DNA from: Phycisphaerales bacterium
Lineage (GTDB): Bacteria; Planctomycetota; Phycisphaerae; Sedimentisphaerales; Anaerohalosphaeraceae
NCBI GenBank assembly: GCA_011053245.1
Contig: DRGS01000229.1
Coordinates: 1 to 18,482, forward strand
Reading direction: 5' to 3'
DNA length: 18,482 bases
Part shown: positions 1 to 8,485 of the stretch, one piece after another
Layout of the letters: each line of letters begins with the position of its first letter
Numbering within the stretch: position 1 is the stretch's first letter
Notes under the pieces: model-generated
Told to the model about the DNA's origin: nothing
Seen by the model: the letters and a program-made list of their open reading frames with translations, nothing else
Database searches by the model: none
Program-made: the position numbers and the translations under genes

Positions 1-174
1 GTCGCCGGACGCAGCGTACAACCTTGCCAGTTGCTGCATCGTTTGGGCCGGGGCCGGCCCGGCGGCTATCAAAGGAGCATTGAGTAAGAATATAATTGCA
101 ACACAAAATGAGGATAAAATGCCCCTGCGACATTTTATCTGCCGAAATACACCCGACATTGAGATGGTCATCAT
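1..174 (-). CDS. N-terminal fragment of an exported protein
   Basis: The minus strand is open from an ATG at 174 to the window edge, exactly 58 codons. It begins with two consecutive methionines and has a third at residue 6. A basic stretch (RQIKCRRG, about residues 11-18) is followed by a hydrophobic core (about residues 19-38) and a small-residue AAGPAPAQ region typical of a signal-peptidase I site. The mature part then starts near QTMQQLARLYAASGD. The layout is that of a Sec signal peptide, so the product is probably exported. No clear Shine-Dalgarno precedes the ATG pair, so the start could be residue 1, 2 or 6. Nothing visible identifies the mature protein. It lies downstream of, and on the same strand as, the NarL-type regulator, 89 bases away. 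Confidence 0.6.
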   Translation of the reverse strand, partial: MMTISMSGVFRQIKCRRGILSSFCVAIIFLLNAPLIAAGPAPAQTMQQLARLYAASGD

Positions 175-263
175 GTCGGAAGTTTAAGAAGTAGGCGCAA
201 ATAGTGATATCAGTATAATCCTGATTTAACACTTCGCAATACCTTATGGGAAAAATTAACCGG

Positions 264-914
264 TCAATCCAAAGAGGTCAACCCCTCGCGTACGGCATAT
301 TTCGTCAGCGCGACCATATTATCGAGATTCAGCTTTTTCATTATCTTAAGCCGATGGGTCTCTACGGTCTTGGTGCTAATGTGCAATTGCCTTGCCGCCT
401 GTTTGGTAGTTGAGCTTTCGGCAAGAAGCTGTAAGACTTCACGTTCCCGGTTCGTGAGTACAGAAAAGGCCGAATCGTCCTGACCGGGGTTTTTGCGTAC
501 GTAGTTGTCAACGATCAATTCGGCCATAGCGGGACTGAGATACGTTTTGCCGTCCATAACAGTGCGAATGGCGGTTGCCAATTCCTCAAACGCGCAGTTC
601 TTCAATAAATAACCGGATGCACCGGCCTTTAACATTTCAGTCACAAACTTCTTGTCCGAATGCATGGATAAAGCAACTACCTTAATATATGGAATCTCTG
701 ATGTGATCTGGCGGGTTGCCTCGATCCCATTGAGGCCGGGCATACCTATATCCATGATCACTACATCCGGTATCATCTTTCGCACAAGTTCCACCGCGGT
801 GTGACCGTCGGCTGCCTGGGCCACAACTTCGATATCTTCCTCATTGTCCAGCAGACTTGTCAACCCGTCTCTTATGATCTTATGATCGTCGGCAATTATC
901 GTTCTGATACTCAT
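264..914 (-). CDS. NarL/FixJ-family response regulator (receiver + LuxR-type HTH)
   Basis: A DNA-binding response regulator of 216 aa. Counting from the chosen start, the receiver domain covers about residues 1-120. It has the acidic pair D9/D10, phospho-acceptor D55 in VIMDIGMPG, S83 at the switch position and K105 in YLLKN. A linker leads to a LuxR-type helix-turn-helix at about 148-211 (LTNREREVLQLLAE, then STKTVETHRLKIMKKL). The frame stays open to an ATG at 944 that overlaps the kinase stop codon (ATGA). The ATG at 914 is preceded by AAGGAGAT at good spacing and begins directly with the receiver strand SIRTIIADD, so I choose 914. The gene lies immediately downstream of the HisKA_3 kinase on the same strand, and this is the classic partner arrangement. 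It presumably receives phosphate from that kinase and regulates transcription; the targets are unknown. Confidence 0.9.
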   Translation of the reverse strand: MSIRTIIADDHKIIRDGLTSLLDNEEDIEVVAQAADGHTAVELVRKMIPDVVIMDIGMPGLNGIEATRQITSEIPYIKVVALSMHSDKKFVTEMLKAGASGYLLKNCAFEELATAIRTVMDGKTYLSPAMAELIVDNYVRKNPGQDDSAFSVLTNREREVLQLLAESSTTKQAARQLHISTKTVETHRLKIMKKLNLDNMVALTKYAVREGLTSLD

Positions 915-940
915 TGAAAATCTCCTTTTCTTATCTATGT

Positions 941-3900
941 TCATCCTTCTAACGGTACTAACAATTTAATTTTTGTTCCTTTGCCCGGGTCGGACCGGAT
1001 GTCAAAGCTTCCATCAAAATGTGACAGCCGTTCCCGCACACTCAGCAATCCGAATCTATTATTCCGCATTGATGGCGAATTGAGTTTTGATATATCGAAA
1101 CCTACACCGTCATCTTCGATTTTTATCTGAAAATGGTTATTATTCCGGGACAAGTCAACTTTAACATTGCTCGCGCGGGCATGTTTGGCGATATTGACAA
1201 GCAATTCGCGAACCGATCTATAAAGCAATATCTGAACCTCATCACTGATAGCCTTCTCCCGCACACAGGAGTCAAAATGACATTGGAAACCATGCTCTTC
1301 CGAGAACTGCTCTGCCAAATGCTCTACGGCAGCTTCCAGACCGAATGTGTAAAGAACAGTCGGGCTAAGGTCAAATGTCAATGTTCGCGTCTCAGCTATC
1401 GCCTGTTCGATCATTTTCCGAACATGCACAAGCGGCTTGGCCTGCTCAGATGAAGCCGATTTTATGAAATTGGCAAGCTCGATAGAAGAAAAAGCAAGTA
1501 TCTGCCCAATGGAATCGTGTAATTCTGTCGCGATCTTTCGCCGTTCCTTTTCTTCTATCAGCAGCAATTCGGAAGTTAACTGGCGAAGTTGTTTCTGGTC
1601 GTCTAAGATCACCCTCTCGGCCTTGATGCGATTGGTAACTTCGCCCTGAAGATCGGAAACGATCCTCTGCAATTGTGCAGTTCGTCGCTTTACACGGGCT
1701 TCGAGTTCCTTGTTTACCTGATCGAGTTCCTTCCGGGCATGCTGCCTGTCAGTGACATCATGGCCGTAAATGTTGACATATTCGGATTCCACGACAGGCG
1801 CAAAGACAAGCGAAAATACCCGTCGACCACATTCGACCTCGGCATATTGAGTTCTGTTAGAAACGAGAGTCTCTCCAACGCATTTTTTCCATTTTGCAGG
1901 CACTAATTCACCCTGTCGGCATTGCCATGCCTTTAATAAAGGCGAACTTGCCTTATTAGTGTAAATAACGAGACCGTTTGCCGATATTCGCAGAACCGGG
2001 CTGGGGTTCTGGTCGGGAAACTTTGCAAGCCTTTCAACCTCTTCAGAGGCCCACTTGCGCTCGCTGATATCTATCGCCGTAGTAGCAATGTATAACGGTT
2101 CGCCTTCTTCGTTCTTTATTGTTATACCATTTACAAGTACCGGGAAGATAGCACCGTCTTTTCGCTCATGCCAACTTTCTTTCGCGCTGAGACTCCCGGT
2201 TTTCTTCAGCCGCTGAAATGTCTCTAAGACCTGCGGCAACTGTTCCTTATTGTGCAGCAATGTCAGGCTCTGACCAATCACTTCATCTACGCTATACCCG
2301 TGAACCTCGGCAAAATACTTATTGACATACATATAGACGCCATCGCAATCGCTAATAGCAACGCCGTAATTGGCATTGTCGGCAATCGTCTTGAACTTGT
2401 GTATCTCCTCCTCGGCTTCGATCAATGCGTTCTCGGCCTGCTTGCGTTCCGTAATATCATAACCGTAGATATTTACATAGTTTGAATCCGGGATCGGCGC
2501 AAACGTAAGAGCAAAGCTCTTTTCACCGCAGTCTGCCTCAATCTGCTGGGGCAACGCCGATTTTAAAGCGGCAAGAACGAACTGGTTCCAGTACTCCGGC
2601 AATATCTCTCCTTGCTGACACGACCATGATTCCAAAAGAAATGCACCCGCCTTGTTACAGTAGGTAACAGTACCGTCACCGGCAGCTCTCAAAACAGGAT
2701 TTGGGTTTTCGGCTGGGAATCTTGCCAATTCGGCAACCTGGGCCTCGTTTTGTTTTTGCTCGGTAATATCGCGGATTATACCGGTATAAAATTCTTCTTC
2801 ACCGCTTTTCCAGTTTGAAAGAGAAAGAGCAAGGGGAAACTCACTGCCGTCTTTTCTCAGGCCGTACAGTTCCAGTGTCCGACCGATCAGACAAGCTTCA
2901 CCTCCCGAACGTATCCTGTCAACCGCAGCCTGATGACCCTTGGCATACTTTTCGGGCATCAAAATCGTTACAGGCTTGCCGACGATCTCCTCTTCGGTAT
3001 AACCGAATATCTTCCTGCCGCCATAGTTCCAGGATACGATCTTACCTTCACTGTCAGCCGAAATAATCGCATCAACCGCCGATTGTGTAACCGAACGATA
3101 ACGCTGCTCACTCTGCCGAAGCGAATCTTCCGAATTCTTGCGTTGCAGTGCAAGGGCGTATATATCTGCCAGACGCCCAAGCAGCCGTTCGTCACGGTCC
3201 GTATAGTCCCTTTCCGAATTAGCGACAGCTATCTGCCCGACAAGCTTATCTTCAATAAGTGATGGAACCGCCAGAAAACGTTCGATGGGTATATGCCCCT
3301 TTGGAGTCCCGGTTGATCTCTGATCGCAAGAGAGGGAATTAACCATAACGCTTTTTCGATTATCAAGGCCCCAACCCCATATACCGCCAAACTTCTTAAA
3401 AACAATATCCTTCTCAGGCATCTGGCACTGCTTCCAGACATCCTTTGTTAATGTCGGACACACTAAATATCCCGTACCCTCATCTATGTAACCGACATAT
3501 CCAAAACGACTTTTTGTGAGTTCCTTAGCGGGTTCCAGCACAAGGTCTGAAATCTCTTCGATTGAGAATTCCTGATTCAGCAATGCGTCCGACAGTTTGG
3601 CAATGGCCTTATTGACAGACTGCTCCCACTGTAGGGCCTCCTTGCGTTTTGCTAATTCCGCGCTCTGCTTTACCTGTTCGAGCGCGCGGTTGACAACTGA
3701 GGGAAGCAAGTCAAGAAAGGCTGTGTCCTTGACAATATAATCAAGGGCGCCAAACTTCATCATCTCAACAATGAAACGCTCACCGCCTTGTGCGCTGATA
3801 ATAATAAACGGTGCACGGTTTGTAAGTTGCTCGATAATCTCTTTGCCGGTCATGTCAGGCAATTTATGATCGAGTAGGAGCAGGTCCGGCGTGTTGCAAC

Positions 3901-4063
3901 TAAGCCATTGAAGTGTTTCGCTACCATCGCAGGTTCGATGTGTGCAAAAACCGTTTGCCCACAATCGTTTTTCTATAAGTGCGGAAACGCCATCATCGTC
4001 ATCGACGATCATGATAAGGGGTTGGTCATCCGTGACACCGGTTTGTTTCGATTTAGACCTCAT
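941..4063 (-). CDS. Soluble receiver-GAF-PAS(x4) sensor histidine kinase, HisKA_3 type
   Basis: A 1040-aa cytoplasmic histidine kinase with no membrane segment. Domains in order: N-terminal receiver (about 15-130; acidic cluster 21-24, D65 in LLLLDHKLPD, K112); GAF (about 155-310); PAS-1 (about 320-437, ending in the GIIRDITEQK signature); a short PAS-like unit (443-544); PAS-3 (about 555-670); a second copy of the short PAS-like unit (675-776); a coiled coil (about 775-840); a HisKA_3 dimerisation domain with H849 in ATELHDSIGQ; and an HATPase_c domain (N box RELLVNIAKHA near 952-962, DDGVGFD 984-990, RFGLLSVRER 1003-1012). HisKA_3 kinases pair with NarL-type regulators, and one follows directly downstream. 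The N-terminal receiver suggests input from another phosphorelay, possibly the neighbouring hybrid kinase, as well as GAF/PAS ligand sensing. The ligands cannot be read from the sequence. Confidence 0.92.
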   Translation of the reverse strand: MRSKSKQTGVTDDQPLIMIVDDDDGVSALIEKRLWANGFCTHRTCDGSETLQWLSCNTPDLLLLDHKLPDMTGKEIIEQLTNRAPFIIISAQGGERFIVEMMKFGALDYIVKDTAFLDLLPSVVNRALEQVKQSAELAKRKEALQWEQSVNKAIAKLSDALLNQEFSIEEISDLVLEPAKELTKSRFGYVGYIDEGTGYLVCPTLTKDVWKQCQMPEKDIVFKKFGGIWGWGLDNRKSVMVNSLSCDQRSTGTPKGHIPIERFLAVPSLIEDKLVGQIAVANSERDYTDRDERLLGRLADIYALALQRKNSEDSLRQSEQRYRSVTQSAVDAIISADSEGKIVSWNYGGRKIFGYTEEEIVGKPVTILMPEKYAKGHQAAVDRIRSGGEACLIGRTLELYGLRKDGSEFPLALSLSNWKSGEEEFYTGIIRDITEQKQNEAQVAELARFPAENPNPVLRAAGDGTVTYCNKAGAFLLESWSCQQGEILPEYWNQFVLAALKSALPQQIEADCGEKSFALTFAPIPDSNYVNIYGYDITERKQAENALIEAEEEIHKFKTIADNANYGVAISDCDGVYMYVNKYFAEVHGYSVDEVIGQSLTLLHNKEQLPQVLETFQRLKKTGSLSAKESWHERKDGAIFPVLVNGITIKNEEGEPLYIATTAIDISERKWASEEVERLAKFPDQNPSPVLRISANGLVIYTNKASSPLLKAWQCRQGELVPAKWKKCVGETLVSNRTQYAEVECGRRVFSLVFAPVVESEYVNIYGHDVTDRQHARKELDQVNKELEARVKRRTAQLQRIVSDLQGEVTNRIKAERVILDDQKQLRQLTSELLLIEEKERRKIATELHDSIGQILAFSSIELANFIKSASSEQAKPLVHVRKMIEQAIAETRTLTFDLSPTVLYTFGLEAAVEHLAEQFSEEHGFQCHFDSCVREKAISDEVQILLYRSVRELLVNIAKHARASNVKVDLSRNNNHFQIKIEDDGVGFDISKLNSPSMRNNRFGLLSVRERLSHFDGSFDIRSDPGKGTKIKLLVPLEG

Positions 4064-4108
4064 CTTATACCATGCCTTCTTTCAGGACAGTACGGCCAAT
4101 CAGTTACA

Positions 4109-4138
4109 ATTATATACCTTGCGAACAAAAAACGCAAG
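4109..4138 (-). promoter_or_regulatory. Candidate sigma70 promoter with overlapping dyad for the kinase-regulator pair
   Basis: On the minus strand a perfect -10 hexamer TATAAT (4114-4109) lies 17 bases downstream of TTGCGT (4137-4132), a -35 that matches the consensus only in TTG. A 6-bp inverted repeat CTTGCG/CGCAAG (4118-4123 and 4133-4138) sits across the -35 and spacer, where a repressor or activator could bind. The site is about 45 bases upstream of the kinase ATG. No T-run follows the stem, so it does not look like a terminator for the gene before it. Pattern only. Confidence 0.4.
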
Positions 4139-4170
4139 AAATATTCGATTTTTGTACAAAAACTGCAAAT

Positions 4171-4662
4171 TTACACTCCGGCATTTTCTTTCGGCGCCGT
4201 TTCCTTTGGTATCAGCATAAAACCGTCCCGAACAAGCGACGGAAACAGCCCTATTTTGCGCATAGTGGCTATATAGCTCTCATATTTAAGCGGTTTGACG
4301 ATATATGCATTACAGCCAAAAGCATGGCAAGATTCCATTTCGTGATGACTTTCAGACGTCGTCAGCATCACAACCGGCATATCCTGCAGGCGTTGATCTT
4401 TGCGTATTCTCTCAAGTACCGCTATACCATCCACCCTCGGCATGTGGATGTCCAGCAATAAGAGGTGTTTCTTGCCAATATCTGCTGGCAGAGCCTGACC
4501 GTTTCCGCAAAGAAAATCCAGCGTGTCCTGCCCGTCCTTTAATCTTATTATCTTATTGCGTATCCCGAGTTTGCGTAAATAGCGTTTAGTGAGCAAAAAA
4601 TGCCCTTTTTCATCCTCGGCGATAAGAATAACAATATCTTTTTTTGGGTCGTTTTCTTTCAT
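4171..4662 (-). CDS. Single-domain response regulator, Rcp1-like
   Basis: A stand-alone receiver of 163 aa with no output domain. The acidic pair is E16/D17 (LIAEDEKG), the phospho-acceptor D71 in LLLLDIHMPR, the switch threonine T101 or T102 (VVMLTTSES) and the conserved lysine K123 in YIVKPLKY. The longer alpha2-beta3 region (about 45-66) and the VVMLTTSxS stretch are typical of the Rcp1 group, which often serves phytochrome-like or multi-PAS kinases as a phosphate carrier. It is encoded 107 bases upstream of the receiver-GAF-PAS kinase on the same strand, with a candidate promoter in the gap, so it may be transcribed separately. Its ATG has no strong Shine-Dalgarno. A role as phosphate shuttle between the two kinases here is inference. 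Confidence 0.88.
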   Translation of the reverse strand: MKENDPKKDIVILIAEDEKGHFLLTKRYLRKLGIRNKIIRLKDGQDTLDFLCGNGQALPADIGKKHLLLLDIHMPRVDGIAVLERIRKDQRLQDMPVVMLTTSESHHEMESCHAFGCNAYIVKPLKYESYIATMRKIGLFPSLVRDGFMLIPKETAPKENAGV

Positions 4663-5042
4663 AGTTTAGTACCAAAAAACAAAGGTTCAGCACGGCTGAC
4701 AAATGCAAATCGCGCAAATTTAGCCCAGAAACAATACGGAGCATGGTACACATCGCATCCTCGATCTGCTGGATAGTGCAATTTTAAACTTCTGCAAACG
4801 CATGAACCTTTCCAACACACTTGTATCATACCGGCTTGGGCGGTTCGATAGTATCGGGAAAATCCCTATTTTGCCCCTCGCAAATCCGTAGAGAGGATCA
4901 ATCAGTTTTGATTTAGCTGCATGTCCCTGGCAAATCGCAAAAATCAGGAAAACACTTATTGCAAAGTATGACTTACAATGTATATATTAGTGTTTAAGGT
5001 GTTTGCGATGGGGTTTTTGTTTAGCTGGGTGGAACCTGACGG
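4663..5042. other. Divergent intergenic region (380 bp)
   Basis: This non-coding stretch separates the minus-strand receiver gene from the plus-strand hybrid kinase and must hold promoters for both. No credible ORF is present. Besides the plus-strand promoter candidate near 4959-4988, a small imperfect hairpin occurs at 4856-4876: GGGAAAAT, loop CCCT, then ATTTT, one unpaired G and CCC. I see no recognisable riboswitch or small RNA. Confidence 0.5.
4959..4988 (+). promoter_or_regulatory. Candidate sigma70 promoter for the hybrid kinase
   Basis: TTGCAA (4959-4964) and TATATT (4983-4988) are separated by 18 bases in an A+T-rich stretch, about 55 bases before the kinase ATG. Both hexamers are near consensus, but the A+T richness makes chance matches likely. 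Confidence 0.35.
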
Positions 5043-7910
5043 ATGAAGAATAGCGTAACTAAGAAGCTGTGCCTGGGGATTGTGTTTCTTGTAGTCCTTG
5101 TTGTCGGCTATATGACATGGGGTCGTGCTGGCGTCAAAATGCTTATGCGGACGTTCGGTAATGTCCGGGAGAAGGCGTTAATAATTCAGGTGGCGACCGA
5201 TGAGATGAACGCGTATAAGATGGGCGGCAGGCTTGCACTGGAAAAATATCTCCGGGAAACGAATGTTGAAAAACTCGACACTATCCATGAAGAGTTTCTT
5301 GCAAATATGGCAATGCATGATGAGCGAGAACATCAAATCCATGATGCGATTGAGAATGTTTCCGTAAACCGCCTTGAGATATTGCAGATATGGCAAGATG
5401 CAATGGATACTATCATGCCGGAGTTTAACAGACAAGCGGAACTGGCAATGCAAACTCACAGGGAACACCTCAATGTTAAACATCAACGAATAGCAACGAT
5501 GGACCTGCATGAAGAGCAGGGAGAGAAGTTGAAGCGTCTTCTGGAGAAAATTCGCAAGGCCAGCGACAGGGACATTGAAATCCTGGCAGTGCTTTCACAG
5601 CTTGATAGCTCTCATTTTGAAATGATGCACGCCGATGAGCAGTTTGTCTCGAAGATAGAGGGTCAGAAAAAAGAGCATCTCAAATTCAAAGGAATCTTTA
5701 TAAGCAACCGTCAGGAGTTTGACAAATGGCAAGCCAAACTCAAACAGATCACAGTATCCGATCCGGACGATGATTTATTGTATCGCGTATCTGAGACTTT
5801 CGATGCTTTCGTGTTTTCGGCAGTCGGTGACGATCAACTTTTTCAATTGCATGAGCGTGAGATCGCCTTGCGGCAGAAGGCTTTGGGATATCTGGCCAGG
5901 GCGCATGAACTTGGGGAGGCAGACGGTCGGATGTCGGCGGAGATCATCGAGCTTTCACAGGAAAGCCGGCGGCTGACACTAACTGATGTCGTTTTGGAGA
6001 TCATTGTTTCAACGATCTTATTCGTTCTTGTTTGCTATCTTTGGCAGAGGCGCAAGGCACACAAAGAGATCGCTCGAAACGGATGGTATCTTATCCTTTG
6101 GGGATTTGTGCTGCTGTTAGTTGGAAGTCTGTTCGATATTACCGACAACTTTGAATATTTGAACCGATATGTTGTCGTGGGCAATACGGGAGTCGAAGCA
6201 TTTTTTGAAAAGATCGTCGGTTTTCTCGGCGGTTTTTTGCTGCTGGCGATAGGACTGGCAAGGTGGATACCCACCATAACCAATATTGAACAAATCCAGC
6301 AGCTAAACAAAAAACTGGAAAAGGAAGTCATCGAACGCAAAAAAACAGCGAAAGAGCTAGATGAATCTGAAAGAAAAAGGGAGGCCTCGCTTGAAAATTC
6401 ACCGGTTTGCACCAAGATAGTGGGGCTTGATTTTAATCTGAAATACATGAGTCGTGCCGGTATTGAAGTCCTTAAGATCGACGATGTCGAAGAGTTTTAT
6501 GGAAAACCTTACCCTTTGCCTTTTTCCCCTGAGCCTTTCAAAACGAGTATGCTTAAATGTTTGGAAAGAGTTAAAAAAACAGGTGAAATTGTCACACATG
6601 AAAACTCTCTGGTTGATATGGATGGAAACGAGTTGTGGTTTCATTCGACTATCGTACCGGTTAATGACGAACAGGGCCAAATAAGTGATTTCATTGTCGT
6701 GTCCAGTGACATCACCGAAAGCAAGCGAGCCGAGGTGTACTTGAAATCGGCTGCCGAAGCCGCCGAGGCCGCAAATATCACAAAGAGCCAGTTCCTTGCG
6801 AATATGAGCCATGAGATACGTACGCCGATGAACTCGATAATATCGCTTTCAAAGACGTTGGGCAAACAGAATACGGGGAATCTTACGCAGAGGCAAAAGG
6901 ACGGGCTGCGGATGATACATCAGAGCGGAGAGCGACTGCTGCTGCTGATCAATGACATACTTGACCTGTCGAAAGTCGAGTCCGGCAAGATCGAACCGCA
7001 CCCGGAGGCATTTTATCTCGATGAGGTTATTGAGCCAGTCGAGACACTGGCAAAGAATCTTATCGGTGATTCGCCAATCGATTTTGTCCTTGAAAAAGAT
7101 GATGCGGTTGCACCTGTGATAGTTTCCGATTCGCTGATGCTGCACCAAATACTTGTCAATATTGTGGGCAATGCGATCAAGTTTACCGAGGAAGGACGGA
7201 TTGTTCTGAAAATCTATGCGAAGGATGAAAAACTTTTCTTTGAGGTGACCGATAGCGGTATAGGTATAAGTGAGGATAACCTCGAAACGATCTTTGCCGA
7301 GTTTACGCAGGTTGACAGTTCTTTGACGAGGAAGTATCGCGGCAGCGGTTTGGGATTGGCGATCTGCAAGAAGATGCTCGAAATGCTCAATGGCGGTATA
7401 GTTGCCGAAAGCCAGCCGGGCCAGTGGACGAAGGTGACATTTTATATACCTCTCGTGATCGCGGAAATCGCAGATGTCGAGGCGGTACCGGTTTCCAGCT
7501 ACTTGGCTGAGGGAGCCATGGCGGTGAGCAAGGCTAAGGTGCTGATTGCTGAAGACGATGAGTTTGGGCGGGCGGCGGTAGAGATGATGCTTGAAGGTCA
7601 TTACAACCTGGTATTCGCCGCCGATGGTAAAGAGGTCGTGGAAAAGTACTTCGCCGAATCGCCTGATATTGTGCTGATGGATATCATGATGCCTGTGATG
7701 GACGGTTTTCAGGCATTCGATGAAATATGTAAACGAAATAAGGGCAGGAAAATCCCAATTATCGCCCTTACGGCTAAGGCCATGAAGAAGGATAGAGGCG
7801 AGCTTTTGAGGTACGGGTTTACTGATTTTATTTCCAAGCCGATCGATGACGAACTTCTCATCAAAACGATTGACAAATATCTTGGCAAAGCAGGCAGCGG
7901 GAAGGCGTAA
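5043..7910 (+). CDS. Membrane-bound hybrid sensor histidine kinase (PAS-HisKA-HATPase-receiver)
   Basis: A 955-aa inner-membrane hybrid kinase. TM1 is at about 9-25. A long, mostly helical and charged region (about 30-310) follows, probably periplasmic. Three more hydrophobic segments lie at about 315-335, 347-365 and 388-408, then a coiled coil (about 412-445), a PAS domain (about 445-565, ending SSDITESKRAE) and HisKA with H590 in MSHEIRTPMN. HATPase_c shows an N box (NIVGNAIKFT, 706-715), DSGIGI (737-742) and GSGLGL (767-772). The C-terminal receiver has E837/D838, D880 in VLMDIMMPVMDGF, T910 and K932. All catalytic residues are present. It is transcribed away from the minus-strand signalling genes. 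With no HPt domain in the window, its receiver either passes phosphate to a distant HPt or modulates the kinase. The signal is unknown. A weak GGTGGA lies ahead of the ATG. Confidence 0.92.
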   Translation: MKNSVTKKLCLGIVFLVVLVVGYMTWGRAGVKMLMRTFGNVREKALIIQVATDEMNAYKMGGRLALEKYLRETNVEKLDTIHEEFLANMAMHDEREHQIHDAIENVSVNRLEILQIWQDAMDTIMPEFNRQAELAMQTHREHLNVKHQRIATMDLHEEQGEKLKRLLEKIRKASDRDIEILAVLSQLDSSHFEMMHADEQFVSKIEGQKKEHLKFKGIFISNRQEFDKWQAKLKQITVSDPDDDLLYRVSETFDAFVFSAVGDDQLFQLHEREIALRQKALGYLARAHELGEADGRMSAEIIELSQESRRLTLTDVVLEIIVSTILFVLVCYLWQRRKAHKEIARNGWYLILWGFVLLLVGSLFDITDNFEYLNRYVVVGNTGVEAFFEKIVGFLGGFLLLAIGLARWIPTITNIEQIQQLNKKLEKEVIERKKTAKELDESERKREASLENSPVCTKIVGLDFNLKYMSRAGIEVLKIDDVEEFYGKPYPLPFSPEPFKTSMLKCLERVKKTGEIVTHENSLVDMDGNELWFHSTIVPVNDEQGQISDFIVVSSDITESKRAEVYLKSAAEAAEAANITKSQFLANMSHEIRTPMNSIISLSKTLGKQNTGNLTQRQKDGLRMIHQSGERLLLLINDILDLSKVESGKIEPHPEAFYLDEVIEPVETLAKNLIGDSPIDFVLEKDDAVAPVIVSDSLMLHQILVNIVGNAIKFTEEGRIVLKIYAKDEKLFFEVTDSGIGISEDNLETIFAEFTQVDSSLTRKYRGSGLGLAICKKMLEMLNGGIVAESQPGQWTKVTFYIPLVIAEIADVEAVPVSSYLAEGAMAVSKAKVLIAEDDEFGRAAVEMMLEGHYNLVFAADGKEVVEKYFAESPDIVLMDIMMPVMDGFQAFDEICKRNKGRKIPIIALTAKAMKKDRGELLRYGFTDFISKPIDDELLIKTIDKYLGKAGSGKA

Positions 7911-8078
7911 ACCAACATTATTTCACGAACAAAGCATTAGTTGGGCATATCTGAGGGATTTTTTGATTGTTCTGGACAAAGGACTGGAAATCTGATAGAT
8001 TGTGCGAACTTTGGAAAACACGGTTCATCATCTGCAAAGCGGGATTTGGCGATGGAAACAATGATTTTTTCGGGTATA

Positions 8079-8152
8079 GCACCTGTAGCTCAACTGGATA
8101 GAGCATCGGTCTACGAAACCGAAGGTTAGAGGTTCGAATCCTCTCAGGTGCG
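8079..8152 (+). tRNA. tRNA-Arg (anticodon ACG)
   Basis: A complete cloverleaf can be folded by hand. The acceptor stem GCACCTG (8079-8085) pairs with CAGGTGC (8145-8151), with discriminator G at 8152. The D-stem is GCTC/GAGC (8088-8091 and 8101-8104). The anticodon stem TCGGT/ACCGA (8106-8110 and 8118-8122) encloses loop CTACGAA, giving anticodon ACG at 8113-8115. The T-stem AGAGG/CCTCT (8128-8132 and 8140-8144) encloses TTCGAAT. The CCA end is not encoded. ACG reads CGN arginine codons after A34-to-inosine editing. The last 24 bases are duplicated at 12420-12443, so this gene is the probable attachment site of the island downstream. Confidence 0.97.
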
Positions 8153-8345
8153 GTCAATAACGGAGGTTTAAGGGGGCTTTTCAATTCCGGGCGTGCATAA
8201 TACTGTGTCCGCGCAATCCCACTTCTCAGAATAATCCGAGATATAACGATCTCGCATTCATCTCTGCAAAAACGTGCATTTTTGCTGTAGAATTTATCGG
8301 ACCTTGCCGATAAATAAATATGGTGTAAACACAAATCATAGAACC
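8129..8345 (+). repeat. Left copy of a 217-bp direct repeat (tRNA 3' end plus flank)
   Basis: Bases 8129-8345 align without gaps to 12420-12636 (offset 4291). The first 58 bases are identical; I counted about 18 mismatches over 217, about 92% identity. The first 24 bases are the T-arm and acceptor end of the tRNA-Arg; the other 193 are non-coding. The copies stop matching after AGAACC. An 8-bp inverted repeat TTTATCGG/CCGATAAA (8293-8300, 8307-8314) near the right end is kept as a 6-bp stem in the other copy. This is what a left attachment site plus adjoining element end would look like. Confidence 0.9.
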
Positions 8346-8350
8346 AAAGG

Positions 8351-8485
8351 ATTGGGCAGTTCCCCGCCTTGTACGGTCTACTGATCCTCGATGAGTTGGG
8401 CTATGTTTCGTTCAGTAAAACCGGTTCTAAATTGCTGTTTGAGACGGAGACAGCTATCGCCTCGAGCAAAGCCAAAAACGCTTAG
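8351..8485 (+). pseudogene. istB: Decayed IS21-family istB (transposase helper ATPase) fragment
   Basis: Reading from 8351, the frame gives a stretch around LLILDELGYVSFSKTG followed by SKLLFE, up to TAG at 8483. This is the Walker B region of IstB (consensus close to LLILDELGYVPxSKTGAELLFE), the AAA+ helper ATPase of IS21 transposases. Only about 30 residues look like IstB. The Walker A part is missing, and after LLFE the sequence (TETAIASSKAKNA) no longer follows the family, so an internal deletion probably joined it to later sequence. There is no start codon. The fragment begins a few bases after the left 217-bp repeat ends, which marks a recombination boundary. Confidence 0.72.

Noticed and set aside
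6849..7601. 250-codon minus-strand ORF opposite the hybrid kinase
   Set aside because: It lies entirely within a well-supported kinase gene, has no recognisable domain and has no start signal; it is an antisense shadow of codon bias.
8293..8314. Rho-independent terminator downstream of the tRNA
   Set aside because: The 8-bp TTTATCGG/CCGATAAA stem is A+T-rich and is followed by TAAATA rather than a T-run.
7918..8334. 138-codon minus-strand ORF across the tRNA region
   Set aside because: Its APERIRTSNLRFRRP segment is the antisense reading of the tRNA, a well-known false protein. It has no ribosome binding site and runs over the non-coding repeat.
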